Assembly (NCBI GenBank): GCA_016713765.1
Contig: JADJON010000003.1
Location: forward strand, 62,001-126,000
Direction of reading: 5' to 3'
DNA from: Bacteroidota bacterium
GTDB taxonomy: Bacteria > Bacteroidota > Bacteroidia > AKYH767-A > 2013-40CM-41-45
DNA: 64,000 nt
Position numbers and translations under genes: made by a program
Notes under the pieces: model-generated
The model's database searches: none
What the model saw: the letters and a program-made list of their open reading frames with translations, nothing else
What the model was told of the DNA's origin: nothing
Shown: one piece after another, positions 38,144-45,051 of the stretch
Layout: each line of letters starts with the position of its first letter
Position numbering within the stretch: the first letter of the stretch is position 1

Positions 38144-38286
38144 GGATAAGGATTAATTAATCTACAATATCTACTTTTTCTCAATTCAAACAAACTTTAC
38201 AAAACCAGCAGGGCGAAATTCGCGAACAATTACGCTCGATCCGTTATTACTATTTAATGAGTCATCAATGAACTTAAAAAAAACAA

Positions 38287-38907
38287 TCAAAATCCCACAT
38301 ATACGACCTTTTTCGTCGCAAAGAACTCCTCCCGGAAATGGTCGGACAGCGAAAAGACCGTTGCGGGGCGGTTGAATTCAGCCAGTTCTTCTTCCAGGTC
38401 CCCGCCTTTCAGGTACAGGATGCCGTTCCTCAGGGCATTTCGTCCGCCCGGTTCGATCAGGTGCCGCGTATGCTGGTAGAATTCCTGCAGTCGGGTCACA
38501 GCCCGCGAGACCACGAAGTCGCAGCGGCGTTTCAACTCTTCCGCCCGGATCTGCTGGGCACTGACGTTCGTTAACCCCAAGGCCTCCGCAACGCCCTCCA
38601 CCACTTTGATCTTTTTTCCGATCGAATCGATCAGGTGGAACTGACTGTCGGGGAAAAGTATCGCCAACGGAATCCCCGGAAACCCGCCGCCGGTTCCCAC
38701 GTCAATCACCCGCGTACCCGCCACGAAACTGATCACCTTCGCGATCCCGAGCGAATGCAACACGTGCCGCTCGTACAGGTTCTCCATGTCCTTCCGCGAC
38801 ACCACATTGATCTTCGCGTTCCACTCCCCGTACAACGCCTGCAAGGCCGCGAAGCGCTCACGTTGCTGTTGCGTCAGTTCGGGGAAATAGCGTTCGAGGA
38901 GAAGCAA
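38287..38907 (-). CDS. rsmG: 16S rRNA (guanine527-N7)-methyltransferase
   Basis: 206 residues. A class I SAM-dependent methyltransferase with the family signature VIDVGTGGGFPGIPLAILFP near 67-86, HLIDSIGKKIKVV and FVVSRAVTRLQEF. It methylates G527 of 16S rRNA; in other bacteria its loss gives low-level streptomycin resistance. The start is TTG at 38907, since LLLERYFPELTQQQ aligns with the usual family start and no ATG is near. The heptamer array begins right at this codon, so the leader consists of repeat units. Confidence 0.93.
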   Translation of the reverse strand: MLLLERYFPELTQQQRERFAALQALYGEWNAKINVVSRKDMENLYERHVLHSLGIAKVISFVAGTRVIDVGTGGGFPGIPLAILFPDSQFHLIDSIGKKIKVVEGVAEALGLTNVSAQQIRAEELKRRCDFVVSRAVTRLQEFYQHTRHLIEPGGRNALRNGILYLKGGDLEEELAEFNRPATVFSLSDHFREEFFATKKVVYVGF

Positions 38908-39162
38908 GGGACGTGGGACGAGGGACGAGGGACGAGGGACGGGGGACGAGGGACGAGGGACGAGGGACGAGGGACGGGGGACGAGATGCGAGGTGCGAGA
39001 AAATAGGGACGAGGAACGTGACCGAGGAACGAGGAATTGAAATGAGTTACGAGGGACTAGGCACGAACCGATTGTACTAGTTACTAATTACTAGTTACCA
39101 ATTACCAGTTACTAATTACTAATTACTAATTACTAATTACCAACCCGAAACCCCAAACCTCA
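38908..39162. repeat. Heptamer array, gap C (rsmG / sigma factor)
   Basis: The array fills the whole gap, from the TTG start of rsmG to the TGA stop of the sigma gene. On the plus strand: AGGGACG/TGGGACG/GGGGACG units to about 38990; then AGATGCG, AGGTGCG, AGGAACG, TTACGAG, GGACTAG; then TACTAGT, TACTAAT, TACCAAT units (39073-39140); then AACCCGA, AACCCCA, AACCTCA. Register holds almost throughout. Polarity flips near the TACTAGT units. Confidence 0.92.
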
Positions 39163-39765
39163 AATCTGTTCTTCCTGATTCTTCAGGATCTGATACAAGA
39201 ACTCCCGCGCGCGAAAGAGTTGGGCTTTGACGGTGCCGAGGGGAAGCTGGAGTTCGTCGGCGATCTCTTCGTAGGAACGTTCCTGGAAATATCGCAACTC
39301 CACCAGGCGCTTGTAGCGGGGCTTGAGCTTCTCGACCACGTCGCGCATGAGCGCGGCCTTCTGCTTCTTGATCATCTTCTCCTCCGGGTCGAGCATCGGC
39401 GACTTGATCTCGAACTGCATCTCCTGACCACTGTCGTTCTCCATGCTCTTATCGATCGAGAACGTGTACTTCCGCTTGCGGCGGATGAAGTCGATGCAAT
39501 TGTTCGTCGCGATCTTGAACAGCCAGGTGCTGAAGGCGAAGTCGGGTGTGTACTGGTGCAGGTTCTTGAACGCCTTACCGAACGCTTCGATGGTCAGATC
39601 CTCCGCGTCGTCGCGGTTGTTGACCATTTTCAACAGCATGAAGTAAATGCTGTCCTTGTAGCGCGACATCAGTTCGGCGTAAGCCTTCTGGTCGCCCTTG
39701 ACAGCTTGTTGCACCAGCTTGAAATCAACCTGGGCTTTTTCGGAGAGATTCGGATTTACTTCCAT
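39160..39765 (-). CDS. ECF-type RNA polymerase sigma factor
   Basis: 201 residues. Region 2 is at about 14-90 (DQKAYAELMSRYKDSIYFM, DAEDLTIEAFGKAFKNL, FSTWLFKIATNNCIDFIRRK), followed by a linker of about 45 residues. Region 4 is at about 135-195 (LVELRYFQERSYEEIADELQ, PLGTVKAQLFRAREFL). It directs RNA polymerase to a special set of promoters. No anti-sigma gene lies next to it. It overlaps the end of the upstream GT2 gene by 10 bp, which suggests translational coupling. The stop codon lies at the edge of heptamer array C. Confidence 0.92.
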   Translation of the reverse strand: MEVNPNLSEKAQVDFKLVQQAVKGDQKAYAELMSRYKDSIYFMLLKMVNNRDDAEDLTIEAFGKAFKNLHQYTPDFAFSTWLFKIATNNCIDFIRRKRKYTFSIDKSMENDSGQEMQFEIKSPMLDPEEKMIKKQKAALMRDVVEKLKPRYKRLVELRYFQERSYEEIADELQLPLGTVKAQLFRAREFLYQILKNQEEQI

Positions 39766-40883
39766 GCGCGTTTTTTGGTAAGGAGTTGAGCGAGGTAGAT
39801 GATCGGGAGGAGGAAGCTATACAGCAGTTCCAGCAAGGGATAGAGCCAGATGAGGTCCTTCTCCCGCAGCTTCGACGCGCTATATGCAAAGATAGGCAGT
39901 TTCAGGGCCCACACGACGCCGGCCGCCACCAGGGCTTCTTTCGTGCGCTGTCCTGATACCAGCAGGGCGATCAGACTCAGCCAGACCAGCATCGGACAAA
40001 TCCCTGCCAGGAATAACTGGAAACGATGACCACCCTTGTAATATTTCGAGGTAGTGGTATGCCGCACTTTCTGGTTGAACCAGTCTGCGAACCGCTCCTT
40101 CGGAAGCGAATAGGTGAACGAATCCGGCTGTACTTCTATGGCCGTATTCGCTGACGTGGCGTTTTCATTCACAAAAAGGTCGTCGTCGCCCGACGGCAGG
40201 TGATTATGCCGCGCGAAACCCTTGTTGCGAAAGAACAGGTCCTTCCGGTAAGCCAGGTTACGACCGGTTCCCATATAAGCGTTCCCGCCCAGCGCGAAGC
40301 CGAAATACTGCATCGCGATGAAGGCCGTATCGAATCGGATCAGCTTGTTGAGAAAGCCGGGCATGCGCTCGTAAGCGCCATAACCCAGTACGATCTCCTT
40401 GCCGTCGCGGAAATTGTACTGCATGTTCGTGAGCCAGTTCCGGCTGGCCGGACGACAATCCGCATCGGTGAACAGCAGCCGGTCATGCTTCGCAGCTTTG
40501 ATACCCAACGTGATCGCGAACTTCTTGCCGTGCTTGTACTTCTCCTGTTCCTGGATATTCACGACCCGCAGCCGGGGATATTCCTTCTCTGCAGCTTCCA
40601 GATACTCACCGCTATCGTCCCAGGAACAATCGTTCACCACAATCACTTCGTATTCCGGATAGGCCTGATCAAGAACGGCTGGCAAGAATCGCTGCAGATT
40701 CTTCGACTCGTTGCGGGCACAGATGATGACCGACACGGGCTTCGTCTCACCACCGGATGCGGCGACTTTCAGGAACGCGAATCGCCGGTACACCAGCCAG
40801 TAAAAGAGCAGGTGAACCGTCCCCGCGCTGATCAACAACACCAACAAGCCTGTACCTATCGTCGCGACGTCCGTCCGGATCAT
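39756..40883 (-). CDS. Membrane-bound family 2 glycosyltransferase
   Basis: 375 residues from ATG 40883; the frame runs 30 codons further upstream, but that part is Cys/aromatic-rich and unlike the family. One N-terminal membrane segment (about 8-29) is followed by a GT-A catalytic domain (PVSVIICARNESKNLQRFLP, VNDCSWDDSGEYL, LLFTDADCRPAS with the DxD metal site, GTGRNLAYRKDLF, GDDDLFVNE, then NQKVRH). There are about three C-terminal membrane segments at about 280-365. It probably extends a surface polysaccharide at the inner membrane. The ECF sigma gene overlaps its 3' end by 10 bp. It diverges from tgt across heptamer array D. Confidence 0.85.
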   Translation of the reverse strand: MIRTDVATIGTGLLVLLISAGTVHLLFYWLVYRRFAFLKVAASGGETKPVSVIICARNESKNLQRFLPAVLDQAYPEYEVIVVNDCSWDDSGEYLEAAEKEYPRLRVVNIQEQEKYKHGKKFAITLGIKAAKHDRLLFTDADCRPASRNWLTNMQYNFRDGKEIVLGYGAYERMPGFLNKLIRFDTAFIAMQYFGFALGGNAYMGTGRNLAYRKDLFFRNKGFARHNHLPSGDDDLFVNENATSANTAIEVQPDSFTYSLPKERFADWFNQKVRHTTTSKYYKGGHRFQLFLAGICPMLVWLSLIALLVSGQRTKEALVAAGVVWALKLPIFAYSASKLREKDLIWLYPLLELLYSFLLPIIYLAQLLTKKRAWK

Positions 40884-40986
40884 ATAACATCGTCTTTTCC
40901 AAAAGGAAAGACACTCCCGACAAAAGTAAAAGTACGCGTCCCGGCAAAGTCCGTATCTTTCGCGAAATATCAACGCTCCAATGTGA

Positions 40987-41207
40987 ACAGGGAGATGCGG
41001 GTTCCGGGTGTCGGGTTCCGGGTTCTTAGTTCCGAGTTCCGGGTTTCGAGTTCCGGGTTTCGAGTTTGTGCATCGTTAGTAGTCGATCTCCTCGTTCCTC
41101 GGTCACCTCTCTCGCTCCTCCCTTCAATTCATCCCCCCTCGTCCCACCTCACTCCCTTCAATTCCTCGTTCCCCGGTCACGTTCCTCGCAACTCCCTTCG
41201 TCCTTCC
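40987..41207. repeat. Heptamer array, gap D (GT2 / tgt divergent gap)
   Basis: The left half on the plus strand reads CCGGGTG, TCGGGTT, CCGGGTT, CCGAGTT, CCGGGTT, TCGAGTT, CCGGGTT, TCGAGTT. From about 41085 the plus strand becomes C-rich (CTCCTCG, TTCCTCG, GTCACCT, TCCTCCC, CTCGTTC, TCGCAAC, TCCCTTC) right up to the tgt ATG. Both leaders of this divergent pair are therefore largely repeat units. No promoter consensus was found inside. Confidence 0.9.
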
Positions 41208-41209
41208 CC

Positions 41210-42337
41210 ATGTTCTCCCTCCTCCGCACCCTACCCGACTCCGCTGCCAGAGCCGGAGAGCTGACGACCGACCACGGGAACATCCCCACGCCGATCTTCA
41301 TGCCGGTAGGGACCGCCGGTACGGTCAAGGCAGTGCATCAACGCGAGTTGGTCGATGACATCCACGCGAAGATCATCCTGGGCAATACGTATCACCTGTA
41401 CCTCCGGCCGGGACTGCCCATCCTAGAAGGTGCCGGCGGTCTGCACAAATTCATCCACTGGGACCACCCCATCCTCACCGATTCCGGCGGCTATCAGGTG
41501 TACTCCCTGGCCGATAAACGGAAAATCACCGAAGAGGGCGTCTCCTTCACTTCCCACATCGACGGCTCCAAGCATTTCTTCTCGCCCGAGAAGGCGATCG
41601 ACATCCAACGCTCCATCGGCGCAGATATCATGATGGCGCTCGACGAATGCACGCCCTACCCCTGCGACCATCGTTATGCGAAGAAGAGCATGGAGATGAC
41701 GCACCGCTGGCTGCAGCGCTGCCTGAAGCACTACCGGGCTACCGAACCGAAGTACGGCCATTACCAATACCTCTTCCCGATCGTCCAGGGCAGCACCTTC
41801 CGCGACCTGCGGATCCAGTCGGCCGAAACCATCGCTGCTGCAGGAGCCGAAGGCAACGCCATCGGCGGCTTGTCGGTCGGCGAACCCGCCGAAGTGATGT
41901 ACGAGATGACCGAAGTGGTCAACAACATCCTGCCGAAAGACAAACCCCGCTACCTGATGGGCGTCGGCACGCCGATCAACATCCTGGAAGGCATCGACCG
42001 GGGCGTCGACATGTTCGATTGCGTAATGCCCACCCGCAACGCGCGCAACGGCATGCTGTTCACCCGACAGGGCATCATCAACATCCGCAACGAGAAGTGG
42101 AAGGACGATCACGGACCGATCGACCCCGACGGCACCAGTTTCGTCGACCAATACTACTCCCGCGCCTACCTGCGCCACCTGGTCGTGAGCAAGGAGATCC
42201 TCGCCGCCCAGATCGCCACGCTGCACAACCTCGCCTTCTACCTCGACCTCGTCACCGAAGCCCGCCAACGCATCCTCGACGGCAGCTTCAAGGTCTGGAA
42301 GGAAGGGATGGTGAAGGTGTTGGGACGTAGACAGTGA
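41210..42337 (+). CDS. tgt: Queuine tRNA-ribosyltransferase without zinc-site cysteines
   Basis: 375 residues from ATG 41210, the first start with family similarity. It exchanges guanine-34 for the queuosine precursor preQ1 in GUN-anticodon tRNAs. D91 in TDSGGYQVYSL and the nucleophile D270 in GVDMFDCVMPTRNARNG are present, as are GGLSVGEP and LMGVGTPINILEGI. The usual zinc cluster (CxCxxC and a late His) is replaced: residues 305-316 read DPDGTSFVDQYY with no Cys, though His339 of LHNLAFYL remains. The stop codon is inside the first heptamer of array E, which supplies the last few codons. Confidence 0.93.
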   Translation: MFSLLRTLPDSAARAGELTTDHGNIPTPIFMPVGTAGTVKAVHQRELVDDIHAKIILGNTYHLYLRPGLPILEGAGGLHKFIHWDHPILTDSGGYQVYSLADKRKITEEGVSFTSHIDGSKHFFSPEKAIDIQRSIGADIMMALDECTPYPCDHRYAKKSMEMTHRWLQRCLKHYRATEPKYGHYQYLFPIVQGSTFRDLRIQSAETIAAAGAEGNAIGGLSVGEPAEVMYEMTEVVNNILPKDKPRYLMGVGTPINILEGIDRGVDMFDCVMPTRNARNGMLFTRQGIINIRNEKWKDDHGPIDPDGTSFVDQYYSRAYLRHLVVSKEILAAQIATLHNLAFYLDLVTEARQRILDGSFKVWKEGMVKVLGRRQ

Positions 42338-42421
42338 ACAGTAAACAGTGAACAGTGAATAGTGAATAGTGAATAGTGAATAGTGAATAGTGAATAGTGA
42401 ATAGTGAATAGCGAATAGTTA
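42327..42421. repeat. Heptamer array, gap E left part (after tgt)
   Basis: On the plus strand: AGACAGT, GAACAGT, AAACAGT, GAACAGT, eight GAATAGT units, GAATAGC, GAATAGT. The tgt stop codon TGA is in the second unit. The matching inverted array (CTATTCA units) lies beyond the IS481-family element, next to the permease gene. Confidence 0.92.
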
Positions 42422-42650
42422 TAGGTTGTTTTCTAAAGATAAAAATCAAATTTAACACGATTGTTTTTTCAAAACACCACATATGTTTGCAATAATGACG
42501 CGAATAGTCAGCCGAAATATTGAAAGTGAATTCCTGCCCTCAGCGCTCTTGAAAAATCAGAACTTACCTGTACTAGTTAGTATTTAATCTGACAGATAAG
42601 GGTTATCTTTAGGATACGAAACATAACAATAACCCCTAAACTGTCAGACA

Positions 42651-43697
42651 ATGAATACAGAAGCTAAGTTAATCAAAACCAAGTTAGGCTTGTTGAAGTT
42701 AGCCGAACAATTGGGTAATGTATCCCAGGCGTGCAAAGTGATGGGCTATTCACGGGATAGTTTCTATCGGATCAAAGAGTTGTACGATACCGGTGGGGAG
42801 ACGGCTCTGCAAGAGATCAGTCGGAAGAAGCCGATACTGGCCAATCGGATGGATATAGCCTGGGAGAACGCCATCGTACAGATGGCCACCGACTATCCGG
42901 CCTACGGTCAGCTTCGTGCATCGAACGAGTTGCGTAAGAAGGGGATTTCTGTTTCACCGGCCGGGGTACGGTATATTTGGATGCGGCATGATCTGGAGAC
43001 CTTTGCCAAGCGCTTGAGCGCTTTGGAGGCGAAAGTGGCCCAAGACGGACTGATTCTCACCGAAGCGCAACTGGTTGCCATTGAAAAGAAACGGGAACAG
43101 CAGGAAGCCATTGGCGAGATTGAAACCGAGCACCCCGGTTACCTTGGAGCCCAGGACACGTATTATGTGGGCAATATCAAGGGTGTAGGCCGGATTTACC
43201 AGCAGACCTTCATCGACACCTACAGCAAAGTAGCCTTTGCCAAATTGTATGACCGTAAGAACGCCTTGACGGCAGCCGATATGCTCAACGACAAGGTGCT
43301 ACCGTTCTTTGAGGAGCATGGCTTGCCGCTGCTTCGGGTACTCACAGACCGGGGTACAGAGTACAACGGCAAGCGGGAGAGTCATGAGTACAGTCTTTAT
43401 CTGACACTGGAGGATATCGATCATAGCCGTACCAAGGCCCGGCATCCTCAAACCAACGGCATCTGCGAACGCTTCCATCGGACAATCCAGAACGAGTTTT
43501 ATGCGGTTGCCTTCCGAAAAAAGGTCTTTGGATCGCTGGAGGAATTACAGAAGGATCTGGATCAGTGGATAGAAGAGTACAACTGTGAAAGGACACACAC
43601 CGGAAAATACTGCTTTGGTAAAACACCAATGGAGACATTCCTGGACAGCATACCCTTGGCGCAAAGTAAAATGCTCGATAAATTAGCAACCGGTTAA
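42651..43697 (+). CDS. IS481-family transposase
   Basis: 348 residues, intact. The N-terminal helix-turn-helix is [20 protein letters not shown]. The DDE catalytic core is D169 in [10 protein letters not shown]233 in [10 protein letters not shown] and E273 in [14 protein letters not shown], with a C-terminal region ([20 protein letters not shown]) typical of the family. It moves the surrounding element. No frameshift or stop codon is seen, so it may be active. Confidence 0.95.
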   Translation: MNTEAKLIKTKLGLLKLAEQLGNVSQACKVMGYSRDSFYRIKELYDTGGETALQEISRKKPILANRMDIAWENAIVQMATDYPAYGQLRASNELRKKGISVSPAGVRYIWMRHDLETFAKRLSALEAKVAQDGLILTEAQLVAIEKKREQQEAIGEIETEHPGYLGAQDTYYVGNIKGVGRIYQQTFIDTYSKVAFAKLYDRKNALTAADMLNDKVLPFFEEHGLPLLRVLTDRGTEYNGKRESHEYSLYLTLEDIDHSRTKARHPQTNGICERFHRTIQNEFYAVAFRKKVFGSLEELQKDLDQWIEEYNCERTHTGKYCFGKTPMETFLDSIPLAQSKMLDKLATG

Positions 43698-43755
43698 AAG
43701 TTATTCCGGGCGACGGATCCTTAAAAATCCGTCAGACCGGAAATAACTTTTAACC
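43692..43755 (+). terminator. Long hairpin at the 3' end of the IS481 transposase gene
   Basis: Arms GGTTAAAAGTTATTCCGG and CCGGAAATAACTTTTAACC flank an inner GACGGAT/ATCCGTC stem. The hairpin overlaps the transposase stop codon. It could end transcription or block translation of transcripts read in from outside. There is no long T run after it, so it is not a standard intrinsic terminator. Confidence 0.6.
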
Positions 43756-43802
43756 AACCCTGTCTGTCAGGTGAAGTTCTAACTATTACAACTTACCTTT
43801 GG

Positions 43803-43873
43803 CTGTTCACTATTCACTGTTCACTATTCAGTAAAAACTATTCGCTGTTCGCTATTCACTATTCGCTGAATAA
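43803..43873. repeat. Heptamer array, gap E right part (before the permease gene)
   Basis: On the plus strand: CTGTTCA, CTATTCA, CTGTTCA, CTATTCA, GTAAAAA, CTATTCG, CTGTTCG, CTATTCA, CTATTCG. These are the reverse complement of the units after tgt. It ends about 30 bp before the permease start codon. Confidence 0.9.
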
Positions 43874-43905
43874 CCCAACACAGCCTCCACTCAGTACGCG
43901 CCCCA

Positions 43906-44982
43906 TTGAAAATCCTCGACCGCTATATCATCCGCAAGTTCCTGGGGACGTTCTTCTTCTCCCTGGCCTTGATCATTTTGATCGCGGTCATTTTCGACAT
44001 CTCTGAAAAGATCGACGACTTCATCGAGCGCAAGGCGCCGTTCAGCAAGATCGTATTCGACTACTACTTCAACTTCATCCCCTACTTCGCCAACCTGTTC
44101 GCGCCGCTGTTCGTGTTCATCTCGGTGATCTACTTCACCGCACGCATGGCCGCCAATACGGAGATCGTCGCCATCCTGAATTCCGGCATCTCCTTTCGTC
44201 GCATGCTCCGCCCCTACTTCATGGCGGCGGGATTCCTGGCTGCGCTCTCGTTCTACTTCAACGGCTGGGTGATCCCGCACAGCAACAAAGTGAAACTCGA
44301 GTTCGAGAACGTCTACATCAAGAACCCCGTCGAATTCAAGGATCGCAACATCCATCGACAAATCAGTCCGGGTGTGTACATGTACATGGAAAGCTATAAC
44401 AACGTCGACAACATCGGCTACCGCTTTTCACTCGAACGCATCGAAGACGGCAAGCGCGTGTGGTTCCTGAACTCCGACCGGATCGTGTGGGACAGCACGG
44501 CTTCCCGATGGAAAATCGAGAACTATTACATCCGCCGAATCACCGGATTTCGGGAAACCCTCACCAACGGATGGCAGCTTGACACTACGTTATCGATAAA
44601 GCCTGCAGACTTCCGCCGGCGACTTAACATTGTCGATGCGATGGATACACCGGCCCTCAGTGCTTTCATCGAAGAGGAAAAGATCAGCGGTTCCGAAAGC
44701 ATCAATTCGTACCTGGTCGAGAAATACCGGCGCATCGCACTGCCGTTCTCCACGTTTATCCTGATGCTGATCGGCGTTTCCCTTTCCAGCCGGAAAGTTC
44801 GGGGAGGAATCGGCTCTCAACTTGGACTGGGGATTACCCTGAGTTTCGCTTACATCCTTTTCATGCAGGTCGCGAATACCTTCGCCATCAGTGGCTCGAT
44901 CCCGGCCATGATCGCGGTCTGGATCCCGAACATCGTATTCGCTTTCGTCGCCGTTTACCTGCTACGGGTCGCCCCTAAATAG
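43906..44982 (+). CDS. LptF/LptG-family permease
   Basis: 358 residues from a TTG start at 43906 (KILDRYIIRKFLGTFFFSLA, the usual family N-terminus; no ATG fits). It has three N-terminal membrane segments (about 12-30, 52-75, 100-120), a large periplasmic domain (about 125-265) and three C-terminal segments (about 275-355). It belongs to the YjgP/YjgQ family, which pulls LPS out of the inner membrane with LptB for transport to the outer membrane. Whether it is LptF or LptG cannot be said. It follows tgt on the same strand and is separated from it now by an IS481-family element and two inverted heptamer arrays. Confidence 0.9.
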   Translation: MKILDRYIIRKFLGTFFFSLALIILIAVIFDISEKIDDFIERKAPFSKIVFDYYFNFIPYFANLFAPLFVFISVIYFTARMAANTEIVAILNSGISFRRMLRPYFMAAGFLAALSFYFNGWVIPHSNKVKLEFENVYIKNPVEFKDRNIHRQISPGVYMYMESYNNVDNIGYRFSLERIEDGKRVWFLNSDRIVWDSTASRWKIENYYIRRITGFRETLTNGWQLDTTLSIKPADFRRRLNIVDAMDTPALSAFIEEEKISGSESINSYLVEKYRRIALPFSTFILMLIGVSLSSRKVRGGIGSQLGLGITLSFAYILFMQVANTFAISGSIPAMIAVWIPNIVFAFVAVYLLRVAPK

Positions 44983-45051
44983 CAGCTGATTTTTCTCAGG
45001 CTTCGAGTGTCCGGGTTTGAGTACCTTTCGGCTACCCAAATCCGACTACCC

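Larger units (their letters stand above)
42569..43790 (+). mobile_element. IS481-family insertion sequence
   Basis: 1222 bp. The ends form an imperfect inverted repeat of about 38 bp: left TGTACTAGTTAG, right, read inwards, TGTAATAGTTAG, and both then contain CTGACAGA and AGGGTT. ACTTACC is repeated directly at 42562-42568 and 43791-43797, a 7-bp target duplication. It carries one intact transposase gene. It lies between tgt and the LptF/LptG permease, inside the gap flanked by the inverted heptamer arrays. Confidence 0.92.

Noticed and set aside
38908..39162. CRISPR array
   Set aside because: The repeats are 7 bp and contiguous, with no spacers of 25-40 bp and no cas genes.
40200..41264. 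A 354-codon plus-strand frame across GT2 and the array
   Set aside because: It overlaps the well-supported GT2 gene on the opposite strand, then crosses the heptamer array and the tgt start.
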